A stretch of DNA of 64,000 bases from Coniochaeta sp. PMI_546 (Eukaryota; Ascomycota; Sordariomycetes; Coniochaetales; Coniochaetaceae), in the NCBI GenBank assembly GCA_021432605.1, contig MU271150.1, positions 310,001 through 374,000 on the forward strand, given 5' to 3'. Positions 44,301 through 55,590 of this stretch are shown here, one piece after another (the first letter of the stretch is position 1; each line of letters opens with the position of its first letter). The notes beneath the pieces are model-generated. The model worked only from the letters and a program-made list of their open reading frames with translations. It was not told the DNA's origin and ran no database searches. The position numbers and the translations under genes are program-made.

Positions 44301-46940
44301 GGTACGGGCTGATCACCTATTTGCGTTGTTGTTGGTCCAGGAACCCACCCGGTCACCCAAGTAATGGTTTCTGTAGGAAAGCTTGTAACAGCAACGGTGT
44401 CGGTTGTAGGTGGCAGAGGAAAAATCCAAGGAGGCAGTGGAGTACTTGTCGTGGTGGTCTTCACTGAAGTAGGTGACCCGTAGCTCGTGCCGTACGGCCA
44501 TGGTGGCGGCCGTATGGTTCGTGGAACGGCAAAGGCAGTGACACCCGGTGGATTGAGAGTGATGGTGAAGGGAGGAGGGCTGATACTTGGGGTCGGCCAG
44601 ATGATGGACTGGACGGCTCCGGAGAGCGTCGTACTCAGATGGAAATTTGAAAAGCTGATCACAGATGTTGTCAAAGCCGGAATGAGGATGGTTGTGGTCA
44701 CCGTGATAGCAGTAAAGACGGCGGTGACTCGACCACTCACGGTGACGCTAGTTGACCAGCCCACCTCTAGAGACGTCGACAAAGCTGGAAAGCTCAATGT
44801 TGTTGGAAGAGCCAAGGTTGTCGGCGGAAACACAAAAACACAAGGCGGAGGGCAATGTGCCGTGTGAATAGTCCAAACAGCCGGATCGAGAGTGACGACG
44901 GGTCCAGCATCTCTACCAGGACCGCCGTTGCCTGCTGTAGTATTGCCACAAATAGAGGGGCAGTAACCATGACCGCAGGCAAAGTTACAGAGACCGAAGT
45001 CGTCCGCCCCGCCGAGGTAGTAGCCTTTGGTGTTAACCCTAGGTGGTGCATCAATGAGAGTGCCGGTCTGAGTACAGGTACAAGCATGCATAGGACAGAA
45101 CCCATAATTGCACCCAAAGCTGCAGAGTCCTTCGAATGCCCCAGCACCTGTTCCTCCTGTGCAAGCTGGAGGTAAGAAGGGTGATGTGGTCGGAATCGTA
45201 CCCGTATTGGGTGTTTTACCGCATATGGTGTCTGGACAATACCCGTGGTCACAAGCAAAGTTGCAGAGGCCGGCAAAGACTATGCTCTTACCGGGTAGAG
45301 GATAGCCGGCTTGACCTTTTGACGGTGGTGGCCTAGGTGCGCCTTTGTTCAGACACACACATGCTGTACTTGGGCAGTAGCCATTAGCGCAGCTGAAGGC
45401 ACAAAGACCGATGAATTCATAGACTCCGAAACCGAGCGTGCAGTTAAGACTCGCAAGGTTGGGACCCGAACTTGCAGTACTGATAGTAGGACCATTGGCA
45501 CTTCCGACCCAAGCATTATAGTTGTTGAGGTTCTTTGCGCAGACTCTAGTGAGGGACGCTCCATTGACCGTGGCGATATTCTGTCCATCTCTGGAAAGTG
45601 TCACCACGACCCGCCCAGTAGCGCCTCCGATGGCGACGCTACCATGGTAGATGCCCACAGCACCATAGGGCGTCTGATCCCAAGTTCCAGTCCGGCCTGC
45701 ACCGTTTATGCTGACTGTTACTTGGGCAGAAGCAGTCAGAAGTGCTGAGTAGAAGATACGATCTTCCATTATCACATTAGGAGAATACTCAAGTTGCAGT
45801 TGCGATGCTGTATTGCCAGTGGTGCCGCCATCGCCACAAGCACCGTTCGGATTTAGGCGGTACCAAGCTACCAAGCCTTCTTGTGTAAGAGTAGCTACCC
45901 CTGTTTTATATAGGGAAATAATATAGGGTAGAAACTGGCGCCATCCGTCGTGCGGCATTTCGGAGACATAATTGAATGGGGCTTTGCCGATATCAAAGGC
46001 GAAGTACTGTTTCTCATCAAGGGGACCGATATAGTGAGACTCACCAAAATCGTTCCATGAAATTATCTCGATATAATCTGGTTGATGGTCAAGGGCCAGT
46101 ACTTGCTGCCAGCGGTGAAACCACAGGTCATCACCGCGCCACAGCCAGTTCTTATTGTAACCAGGCATGTTCGTATAGAACCAAGGAGAGACAGGCATCA
46201 TGTATGGCAGGCCTTTGAGAAACTCGTAGTATGAGGCATCGGGATATGTCGTCATATTGGACGGGCCTTTCGGCCACGCGTCCCAGCTGAAAAGACCGTC
46301 TTCATGGCCGTTCGTGTCAGCATCATGCATGGAGAAAAGCTGTTGTAATGTAAAGGATCATTGCGTAAACGTACCCGCGATGCCAGCGGACGCTGCCGGT
46401 CTCGCCCCAATGGAGGACCAGTCGGGCATGAAGAAGCAACCTGTATCATGCTTGATCCCTATCCAGTCGGTCATATTCTCCGGGCCTTCGAACGTTGATA
46501 CAAATGGCTGTGAGCCTCTATGAAAATAGGCGGGGCGAGTTGCATAATGTTGGATAGTCGATGCGACGAGATCTTTGGGCCATGCGCCATTCCCAGCGTA
46601 GTCGAAAGAGAAGAACAGCCTGAATCCAACAGTACTGGCCGCAGCAAATGCCATGGGCAGAGCAATATCATTGGTGGTGTCATTGTAGGCCATGTTCAAT
46701 GCAAAGGCATCTATACCCGCCGATTTAGCGTGTGACATTTCATGTTCCCAGTCAGATTGTTGAAAAAGCGCTGTGTTTCCAACCTGGATATATGTTGAAT
46801 AAGCATATGACTTCTTCAAGGCCACAATTTCAATCATTGATAATGAAACTGACCATAAAATGTGCGAATACCGCCTTGGGAGCCTGGGCACGCGTCCATC
46901 CCAGCAGCCAAAGCGGAAGCAGGATAGTACTGAGCCTCAT
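41394..46940 (-). CDS. GH71 alpha-1,3-glucanase fused to Cys modules and an S8 subtilisin-like domain
   Basis: Eight exons: 46940-46854, 46783-46375, 46299-44270, 44192-44128, 44066-43989, 43941-42818, 42743-42456, 42364-41394; 1,683 aa in one frame. Signal peptide MRLSTILLPLWLLGWTRAQA. Residues ~23-430 are GH71 (AGIDAFALNMAYND, FSFDYAGNGAWPKD, SWNDFGESHYIGPL). About 465-650 hold four GLCxFxCxxGxCP modules; then a Thr/Pro-rich linker. From ~990 comes an I9-like propeptide pattern (PYVIILRDP), then S8 motifs. These are Asp in VYGCDYGI (~1151), His in KRHGSKCMA (~1187), Asn in VTGAGN, and Ser in GSSYSSATVAG (~1359, completed across intron 7). GH71 enzymes cut alpha-1,3-glucan in fungal walls. 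Two separate genes cannot be fully excluded, but neither half has its own stop or start at the junction once spliced. Confidence 0.75.
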
Positions 46941-47463
46941 AGCGGAGAGGGGCCTACCAAATGGACTTACGTTGCGACGAAGATTTCTCTTTCGAGAAGA
47001 CAACGAATAAATGATGAACCTTTATACCAGTTGGCCGAGAATGCCTCATGGTCCAAGAAGTGAGCCTGTTGGCTCAGGGTAGCAGTATGATGACCAGTTG
47101 CCGTGGCCCACATATCCGATGTCGAAGCGGATGAGGCTGTTTCTAAGAAGTCTACTTGTTACACGCAGCATCATTCGTACTCTCAAGCTCGCAAGTGGTC
47201 GACCCGGTGACTGATACAGTCCGTGATCTGACCTTGGCAGTGGAGGTGAACGTTGGCGTCAAAGATTATATTGCCCGATTTCATCCGCGGTGGTGCGACT
47301 AAACTTGCAGAATCCCGCGCGGGAGGGGCACACCGCAGCACCAAATCTGCGCTATTCAGACCATAGAAGGAGGAACGAGTTTGTAGATGGTTGTCACAGT
47401 AATAAAATTGCAATTTCGAACGCGTCGCCGTAACGAACGATCCGCCTAAGAATCGATCAATGA
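46941..47463. other. Intergenic, no gene recognised
   Basis: Promoter of the GH71-protease gene is not separable from 3' flank of the GTPase gene; nothing recognised. Confidence 0.35.
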
Positions 47464-48355
47464 TCAAGCACCTCCGGAAGGGATACCCGTGTGGCCCGCA
47501 CGGAAAGTGTTGATAGCATCACGAAATGCCTTACGACCCAGCTCCTTCCTGGACTGTAGCCCGGGTAGATCGTCCTCAAATCCGATGCTGGTAGCGTATG
47601 CATGCTCAACGAAAATCCCAAAGGCTTCGTGCACCCCCTCGCCAGTGCGAGCTGAGCACTCCGAATAACGACAATTGTGCTGCTTTGCAAACGTTTCCGC
47701 TTCTGCACGAGGGACATGGCGTGCGGTGTCTTTGAGGTCAGCTTTGAGACCCAAGATCAAAATTTGGAGGGTTCCTCTTCCCTCTGTCAAACCGTGGTCG
47801 ATTGTGTTGTGCAGTCGACATGCTTCCTCCCAAGAGTTTCTCGCACTGATATCGTATGCGATGATAATGCCAAAATGATCTCCAAGTGTAGAGTAGTGAC
47901 TGGTCATGTGGGTGACGTAGAGATTATAATCGTAACCACCGCAGAAGTATCTAGGGTATTCACCGGCGCTATCATATCGGTCCCAATACCGTATTTCGCC
48001 TCCATCCACGTCGTCGTATGTGAGCTGGCATCCCCAATAGTGGTGAGTGAGATTGAAAATCGAATGAGACAAGATTTCCAGATACCCTGTTAGACAATGA
48101 CCGCTTTCCGATCCCCGGTGACCCAAGCAGAAGAAGCACTACGAGGCCACCGAGGTCGATATCATTGCGCTTGAAGACAAGTCTGCCTTCACTCTTGAGT
48201 AGATTCCATTTGCTTCTGTGGTAAGCTGGAGAGTATGGGACAGATGGTTGGTTGTTGAACGATTCATCTCTACCTGGTGTGACAGGCGGAGGTCGTGGCG
48301 TCGACTGTCGACCACAGCACAATAGGATATTTAAACGTCTTACAAGTGCTGCCAT
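47464..48355 (-). CDS. Ras-like small GTPase family protein, copy 1 (intact)
   Basis: Exons 48355-48086 and 48024-47464 (61-nt intron, phase 0), 276 aa. The P-loop GSPGIGKRS sits at residues 78-86 at the end of exon 1. Exon 2 has a switch-2-like DRYDSAGEYPRYFCGG, then FGIIIAYDISARNSWEE, ILILGLKADL and YSECSARTGEG. The guanine-specificity motif, N/TKxD in true Ras proteins, reads LKAD here, so nucleotide preference may differ. There is a long N-terminal extension with a Cys pair (LLCCG) instead of a short start, and no C-terminal CAAX box. Two degraded relatives follow upstream in tandem. Function unknown beyond P-loop GTPase-like fold. Confidence 0.85.
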
Positions 48356-48702
48356 AGCTGAGGATGAAGTAAGTGATCCTGCAGTCGACTCTCACAGCAC
48401 TGGCGGACTTGTTGGGTTACTTGGCTCCGAGTCATGTTTGCACAGAAGACAAGTGAGGGGAGAACAGAAATGCTGCGGATGTAGCAACCGCTTATGTGCC
48501 GCACATAGCGAAGATACTAATTACCCAGTCCAAATGATTTGTCACACGCCCTTATGAACTTTTCTAGAAATGTCGTCAGGAGATAAACTGGGACGCTTTC
48601 TTACTGTTACTCAAACCTTCCGATTAATCATAGCTCAGATGACGCCCTATATTCTTACGACGGAGCTCTAGTTGGATGAGAACACTGAGGATGAAACCCA
48701 CG
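48356..48702. other. Spacer between GTPase copies 1 and 2
   Basis: Short AT-rich spacer, no ORF of note. Confidence 0.35.
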
Positions 48703-49545
48703 TCATCTAGGTCTAAAGGGAGCGAAGATCCTGTTCAGCACCGTAAAACACTTCAATTTATTAATACATTTCAAAATATCGACTAGTACTTTTGCTATTT
48801 CCAGCAAAAGGCGATATCGTTCGCCCTTTTTGTCCATATAAGCGCTTCCTAAAACTCGTCGGAAGACCTTGTAAGCCAAGTTCTTGAATTCAAGAGCTTC
48901 TGGATCCCCGTCGAACCGCATCCTCAACGCATGAGCGTGCTGGACGAACAGTCCAAACGCTTGATGGATACCCTCTCCACCCCTTGTGTAGCACTCGGCT
49001 AAGTGGCAATCGTTCTGCTGCGCAAATGCCTGTGCTTCTGTCCGGTTGACCCGGTGTTTGAGAGCCCCAGACCAGTCTCCTATATGAACGTGCGTATCGA
49101 TGCCGAGGAGCATGAACTGGACTGGTATTCCCCCTTCGCCCCAGCGAGCCCAGCGCAGCCGTCCTAAAAATCGGCAAACCTCGTGCCACGATTCTTGAGA
49201 ATGCACATCGTATGCAAGTACAACTCCGTAGTAATCGCTCAGGTTTGGCGGCTCCGACGAGATGAAATTCAGGGTATAATGGTAGCCATTGCAGACAAAA
49301 CCTGCCAATGCGTCCTCCCGTATAGCTGTCGTTCTTGGGCACCACTGCCCATCGATGGCGATGCTACGCTTTTCGTCGTGTAATAACTAATGTTATTTGA
49401 GTCAGCGCATACTCGCAGGATACTCGCGAAGCCCATGCTCGTACCACGTTCATAAGTGACTCGTCACAACCCCATCTGTTCCAGAAAGCAATACACATGG
49501 CACCTCCCCTGTAATCCAGCTCATCGCCGGGCAACTCTGTTTTTT
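48703..49545 (-). pseudogene. Ras-like GTPase family, copy 2 (decayed)
   Basis: The second exon is open from about 49382 (after an acceptor TAG) to the stop at 48703. It parallels copy 1 (YYGVVLAYDVHSQESWHEV, FMLLGIDTHVH, LAECYTRGGEGIHQAFGLFVQHAHA). The putative intron upstream has GTACGA, a CTGAC branch site and the TAG acceptor. The exon before it shows the degraded P-loop GTDGVVTS, lacking the Lys that holds phosphate, and then an in-frame TGA at 49450-49452. It has a longer basic C-terminus than copy 1. Probably a pseudogene; a shorter protein translated from exon 2 alone is conceivable but could not bind GTP normally. Confidence 0.6.
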
Positions 49546-49655
49546 GTACTAAGCAAAGCCAACGTCGTTTCCGGTACACGCCGGGGAGGAGCGATGGTTT
49601 TGTCTGAACAGCACGGACAGGCTGAGAAAGTGCATAAAAGAGCTGCGTCTTGGCG

Positions 49656-50539
49656 TTAGGTCCCATGCCTTCGGTATATGAGTCGGGATTTCGCATAATA
49701 GTCGCATGTATGTTCGACAAACGTCCCAACAGCCTCATTGATCCCCTCCCCGGTAAGTGCCGAGCACTCGGCAAAGAGCGATCCCTGCTGGCGAGCAAAT
49801 TCCTCTCTTTCTTCGCGGAGACTTTAGTGGCCAGCTTAGATATCTGCTTTCAGTCCAAGGATCATGACCGGGAGCGGGCTGTCCTGTCCTTCCTGCCGAG
49901 CATGAGTCGGATAGCTATGGCTTATGAGATTGCTCAGCCGGACGGCTGCATCCCAGGAGTGTGAGCAGCTGAGATCATAAGCCAGTATGATGCCGCAGTA
50001 GTGATATATAGGAGTACAATATGAATCGTTTACATCTGTCGCTATATATGGGCGGATATCCAGGTTATACAGATAGCCGCCGCAGGAGTATGCAGGATGT
50101 TCGGGACCATCGAAAGTCGGGTCATATGCTGTATCACCCAGTCTCCGACCGCCAGTCATATCACTCCACACTATCTAGTACACGTTTGATCTCATCAGTT
50201 CTTCTTTTTGCTTTTTATTTTTCGCTCTCGGATTAGGACAGCATGGAGCAAGATCAATCAACCTTTCGGTATAGAGACCTCTTGCCAACGCCCGCGGGAC
50301 CGAGAACGAGGACATATATATTCTTGCGTCCCATAATATTTCGTTTCCTCCCGCTGGTAACAGTCTCTGATGTCCACCGGGTTAATTATCTGGACTGCTT
50401 TTGCGGAAGAAGATGATGCGTGGACCGACCTGGTCTCGTCTGGCTTGTTTGCCACTCCCATAGATATGTCTTGCACCTCGGACACTGGGCGACTTGTGCG
50501 GAATAATGTGCTGATCCATTTTCGGATCCTCGAAATCAT
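49656..50539 (-). pseudogene. Ras-like GTPase family, copy 3 (decayed)
   Basis: Starts at ATG 50539 and has a good P-loop (VLVLGPAGVGKRS) near 50300, but that lies one frame off from the start. A single extra G in the GGG run at 50329-50331 would explain the shift. A GTTGAT...TAG intron leads to exon 2 near 50175 (YHYCGIILAYDLSCSHSWDAA, PVMILGLKADI). Two in-frame TAA stops follow at 49836-49838 and 49824-49826. The homologous ending then continues in frame: FARQQGSLFAECSALTGEGINEAVGTFVEH, to a final stop at about 49656. Both stops fit Gln codons changed by C-to-T. Less decayed than copy 2 at the P-loop. Confidence 0.7.
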
Positions 50540-50544
50540 GTTCG

Positions 50545-51538
50545 GAGTCGTAGAAGCGATATCGTTGCGATATGTGATAGGCGGTGAGCAACGACTTGCT
50601 TTTTAATAGCGTGTTGCTTGAGTTGAAGTCCAAGAAGCATACCGGTCTACGTAATGGAAAAACGGAGGCTGGCTGCAGCAGAACCAACAGCCAACAACCA
50701 ACAACCAATGTCACTTCTTGCTGCGGCACAGCAAAGGCAACAGGTGTTGCTGCCGTCGAGGTCGGTCCGGAACACGCCGCAGGGCTTAGGTTTAGTTCAG
50801 GCTATTCTGTACTTGACACAGGAAATCTGGACAATGGCGACATCTTCTGCTCTCCCATCTCTTTGAGAACAGGGCCTGGGACAATACGGTCCTTTGTGCT
50901 CTCGTTCGAGCCTGGTTCCTGCAGGCAACACGCTGTTGTGCGCATGGGCTGAACGACCCCGCAGATGAGAACCCCGCATCGTACTGCAGTGTAGAGTCTC
51001 CAGTACAATGACTCGACCTTGCGCTCCTCGCCTAAAGGTAGTGCTGATGTCGACAAACGCGGTTGATACCTTGCATGGACAGGCGCATGTGTCGCGTAAG
51101 AATCAAGTCAGCAGTGGTTTACCCGAGTTGGAAGAGGTTTCCGGGTTCAAGCGCCGGGCCCCTCAAGTCCAGGGAAGCTAAGGGCTCGAAGTCGCGCGTT
51201 TGCCATCGGCACCCGGGCTGTAGTCCGTACCACAATTCCAATTCTTCGGGTCGGCTCGTATCTAGCTAATCCCAATCGACGCGCGCAGCGCCATCTCATT
51301 TCTGGTTGCTTCACCGACACAGAGGGTTGCATTGGGATGAATAAGAGGGCTGGGGAGACCGGGTATGACTTCATCTCGCCTGCAGCAACGTGCACTAGCT
51401 CCGTCCATTGGGTGCTAGGTACCTGGGCGTGTTGATCACCCCCAGCTAGGATAAATAATTGGTGATGGCCGGTTCCCCAGCACCGAGGCATCCGGTTGTC
51501 TCTGGCCATTCCCCAGCTCTCGTCATAAGTGTGACAGA
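50545..51538. other. Intergenic, no gene recognised
   Basis: Divergent region between the GTPase cluster and the FAD oxidase gene. Open frames at 50584-50952 have no motif. Confidence 0.35.
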
Positions 51539-53430
51539 ATGCATCGCCAATTATTGCTGTTAGGCCTGGCGGCAGATGTGTTAAGCAGCTCTTTCGCAAT
51601 ACTTCCTCGACAAGATGTAACAGCATTGGGCGGCGGTTCGCCGCCACTTGACTTCTCGGATGCCGCGCCTCTGCAACCGACGACGTGGAATGGGAAGAAA
51701 TATGGCTGCAAGTGCTACCTAGGACAATCCTGCTGGCCATCGGCCAATGATTGGAAGAAGCTCAACACTACTGTGGGCGGAAACCTACTCGTAGATATCC
51801 CGCCTGGCGCGCCATGCCACAAGACCTTCGAGGGACCGCTAGGGACAGTGAACACATACAGCGCCGCAGGATGCGCTAACGTCCAGGCAAACTTTGCCAA
51901 CGAGACTTGGACGTGAGTGCCGCTGTACGACAGAACAAGAACGAACAGCTAATCATACGCAGTGTCGATCAACCAGCTGCCGAACTGTGGACTTACTGGA
52001 CAAACGAAACCTGCCGGCCAACGACAGACCCATCCGCGCCGTGCACACTTGGTTACTACCCCGTCTACGTGATATTGGCCAAGACGAAGGAGCACATCAA
52101 GGCCGGCATCGACTTCGCCCGCCAAAAGGGCATCCGCATGATAGTCCGTAACACCGGGCATGACTTCATCGGACGCAGCACCGGCTGGGGCAGTCTGGTA
52201 ATCAACACTCACAGCTTCCAGGACGTCACATGGATCAAGAAGTACACCGGCCCAGGCCCTTACACCGAAACTGCAGTGAAGATCGGCGCTGGTGTGCAGG
52301 GCCGGAGCATTCTCACCCAAGGCCATGCTCAAAAGCCGCCAGTTGTCGTTGTGACCGGCGAGTGCCCTACAGTCGGCATCGCCGGAGGCTTCATTCAGGG
52401 CGGCGGTCACGGACCTTGGACGACGCTCAAGGGCTTCTCAGCCGACAACGTGCTCTCCTTCGACGTAATCACCGCCTCAGGGCAATTCACTACCGCCAAC
52501 GAGGCACAGAACCCGGACCTCTTCTGGGCTCTCAAGGGCGGTGGCCCGGCCTCATTTGCCGTCATCCTCTCCGTTACAATGAAGACCTTTCCGGATGTCA
52601 AGTCCGCCGGCGCAATCCTGTACATAAACTCGACCCTGACCAACGACACTGACCTCTGGTGGTCCGGCATGACCTCTTTCCACAAGTACTCCAACCACTT
52701 CGTGGACAACGGCCTGTACGCTTATTTCGAGGTCCTGCCGCAGACCCTTCGCGTGCGTCCCTGGGTGGCAATCGGCAAGACCGCAACCCAACTCAAAGCC
52801 ATACTGCAGCCATTTCTCAGCGAGCTCGACAAGAAGAAGGTTCCCTACGAGTTCACGATCAAGGACTTCAACACCTTCTACGGTCTCTACATCGACTTGT
52901 TCGAGGATGAGGCCGCGGGTGGTTCGGCCCTTGCAGGGGGATGGATGTTCAACCATGACGACGTCGCCAACCGCAACGATCAGATCATCAATGCCATGAA
53001 AACAGTGTTAGCACCGGCCCCGGACGTCTTCGGTTTCATGATCGGGCACTTGTTCAACCCGGGCTACGGCGTGCCCGTTGCCAACAGCGCTACTAACCCC
53101 GGTTGGAGGAACGCTACTGACTTCGTCATCACTACCATTGTTGTCGAAGACGGTGCATCGCTCGCGCGCAAGGCGTATCTGCAGAATACGCTCACATACA
53201 AGATGGACGATGCGCTGCGCAACGTGAGTCGCAGCGGGACGACATATGTCAACGAGGCAGATCCCTTCCAGCCGTACTGGCAGAGCCATTTCTGGGGCTC
53301 GGCATACCCGCAGCTCAAGGAGACGCGCAGCAAGTGGGATCCGCTGGGCATCTTCTACGCTGTCTCGACTCCCGGCACCGAAGGTTGGCAGGTAATCCAG
53401 GATGGTACCAAGCTGTGCAAAGCTCTGTGA
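51539..53430 (+). CDS. Secreted FAD-linked oxidase (berberine bridge enzyme-like)
   Basis: Exons 51539-51912 and 51963-53430 (50-nt intron, phase 2), 613 aa. Signal peptide MHRQLLLLGLAADVLSSSFA. The FAD-binding PCMH domain is clear: PVYVILAKTKEHIKAGIDFARQ, then RMIVRNTGHDFIGRSTG with the His (about residue 191) that would carry covalent FAD. Next come TVGIAGGFIQGGGHGPWTTLKG and ADNVLSFDVITASGQ. The C-terminal BBE segment has PFQPYWQSHFWGSAYPQL and KWDPLGIFYAV, where the last is the usual substrate-side end. Relatives oxidise carbohydrates or secondary metabolites and yield H2O2. Substrate unknown. N-glycosylation sites are frequent. Confidence 0.95.
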
Positions 53431-53597
53431 TCGGTGGGCATTTGTGAAAGTGGTGGGCGCACAAAAATTAAAAGTTGCTAAATAATACAAGCATTGGCAC
53501 AGACCCACCCTCTTCTCCGTGACCTCCACTTCTCGAGGCACCTCTCGCCCACAATGGTACTTACTGCCACAGGGAGCAAAACTGCAAAAGAGAATTG

Positions 53598-53700
53598 TGG
53601 AGGAGCTGGGAGTCGAACCCAGTACCTCGTGCAGGAACATGTACTCGACTATCATCGAATGTATGCTAAGCACGCGCTCTACCAGATGAGCTACACCCCC
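53598..53700 (-). tRNA. tRNA-Ala (AGC), with intron
   Basis: Reading the minus strand: 5' acceptor GGGGGTG, D-arm TAGCTCATCTGGTAGAGC, anticodon AGC (53665-53667) in the loop TTAGCAT, T-arm CTGGGTTCGACTCCCAG and discriminator A. An intron of about 29 nt sits just after the anticodon. The acceptor stem has one U-U mismatch and one G-U pair. Confidence 0.85.
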
Positions 53701-53714
53701 AAAGCATGACTTGG

Positions 53715-53825
53715 TGAACAGAGTGGGATTCGAACCCACGCCTCTTGCGAGACTACGAAGCGGGTGGTGTCCGTGATGGACGGGGCACCTGAACGTAGCG
53801 CCTTAGACCGCTCGGCCATCTGTCC
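53715..53825 (-). tRNA. tRNA-Leu (CAG), with intron
   Basis: Minus strand: acceptor GGACAGA pairs with TCTGTTC, and D-arm is TGGCCGAGCGGTCTAAGGC. Anticodon stem CTACG/CGTAG encloses TTCAG, giving anticodon CAG, with an intron after it. A long variable arm (TCTCGCAAGAGG) precedes T-arm GTGGGTTCGAATCCCAC; discriminator A. Confidence 0.9.
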
Positions 53826-54377
53826 TGGGTTGTCGATTGAGCGTTGTAAGGTTATTGCGCTTCGTGTGGCCTGAGGGGTGGTGAGGCGCTAAGTCTGGGG
53901 GTCCACGCAAAGATGCGGTTGTGGAGAATGACTGACTCGAGCAGCGAGCGTGCATCCAGGACGGGAACATCGACCAGTGTCTCAGGATTCTTAAGCAGCA
54001 GGCATGATGAAGTACCTTGGTTCGCACTTGTTAGCTATCACCTTAAACAGCGCATGCGACTCGATCAGACGGATCCCTCGAATAATCTCGTTTTCTAGAC
54101 GACGGACGAGACACATGCTCTATATTTCGAGACAGACCTACACCTGCGATGATGAGCCGTGAATATCCACGCATATACGTCTGAAAGCAGACCAGGTGTT
54201 TACCAAAAACCTCGTAAAGTCTAGAGCCCCTCAATAACATATGATAGCTTCGCGCGCGTCATGCAGCAAAACTCAGCGGCAAGTTCTACCCACTGTTATC
54301 AAACTTCCTCCAGGCCTCAATGGCAGCCCTAGACCCTGTAAGCGGATCCCGTTATCCAGCACCGCGTCTTACAAAAG
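53826..54377. other. Intergenic, no gene recognised
   Basis: Between tRNA-Leu and the peroxidase gene; no ORF with a motif. Confidence 0.35.
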
Positions 54378-55590
54378 TTATTTCTCCTCCTCACCGTCGA
54401 GCCACTCATCACCCAAGTCCTGGTCCCATGCGACAAAGCTAGTCTTCGCCTGAGGCAGCACCTTGGTGCACTCTTGAAGGGAGTTGATGTTATACACTCC
54501 CAGGAGGGAGAGACGTACGTACTCCCCTGCGAAGACCTGCCATCAGCAATATTAGCAGTCTGCGATAGGACTGAAGGATCTGCAGGATGCTCCCACTTAC
54601 CTCGTTCCAACGTCTCTGGTCATGGCCGAATTCGTGAAATTCGCCCGTTATGCGCGGGTCGAGTGCGAGATTCACGTCGCTCTCGAACCTGTACACTTGA
54701 GGCGGCGCAGGACCGACTGTCTGCCTGTAAAATGTCGTATCCCATATGCCGGGCGTACTATCCTGCGGATCTCCGGCGCGGGCAGGATCAACGAAGCGTT
54801 GCCGGCTTGTGCTGTGGGCGCCGATGAGGGCCGTCAGGCCGTGGGGGCTGATAGTCTTGTCCTCGAAAAGCTCGATGAGCGTTTCGGCATCTGAGTGGAC
54901 GTTGGGCAGCAGGCCTGGCGGTGCAGGAGTAGCATCGTCCCTGCGGCCGACGTAGGAGCGAATGCGTGGGCCGAGAGGACAAGTCACTGTTGCTACTGTG
55001 GCGCCCATTTGTATCAGATCGGCGTACGTGACGCCGAACTCTTCGTACTGGGCGTACAACTCAGTTATGAACGCCGCGACTTCTTGCAGGCCGTTGTTCT
55101 CTGGCCGAGAAAGCTCTGTGCCGGATAGGATGATGGAGCCGTCTGCGCCGCCGCCACCGGTACTCTTGGACCAGCTGCCGGCGTCGTGGAAACCGAGCCG
55201 TATGGATGCTCTGGCCAGGCCGTTGCAGCGGCCCGCTTCTCCGATATACCTAGATGCCATGTCTCGCGCGATATAGGTCCATATGCAGCACGTCTCGGCA
55301 CTACATGCTGCTGACCCCTTGGCCGGGATCGGTCCTCGCCAATGCTCTGTGCTCTGGCCAGATTCCCTCCCTGTGATGATATTCTTGATGGAGCGACCGA
55401 CTGGCGTGAGTTGGTTGTCCGGGAGCATGGCAAGGTCGCCTATTAGCTCTTGTGAGCTGATTTCGTGAGGTCTTATGGCAGTTCTGTCAGAGGACAGTAG
55501 ATCGTTCAAAGTCTTGTTCATTCCTGGCCAGGCTGCGGCGGTTGCAGCGAAAGCTGAGGCCAATGCTTGACGGAGAATCACCAGACGCAT
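54378..55590 (-). CDS. Class II heme peroxidase (secreted, plant/fungal peroxidase superfamily)
   Basis: Exons 55590-54601 and 54536-54378 (64-nt intron, phase 0), 382 aa. Signal peptide at residues 1-20, then an unusually long ~75-residue propeptide-like stretch before the Cys-rich start of the domain. Distal site IRLGFHDAG holds Arg ~131 and His ~135; proximal site ALIGAHSTSRQ holds His ~259. GGGGADGSIIL is the calcium-site region, and DTTFYRQTV and FESDVNLALDPR are standard. I see no obvious Mn-binding site or surface Trp in a position I can trust, so the type (generic, MnP-like or LiP-like) is open. Family role: oxidation of phenolics or lignin-like material with H2O2. Confidence 0.9.
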
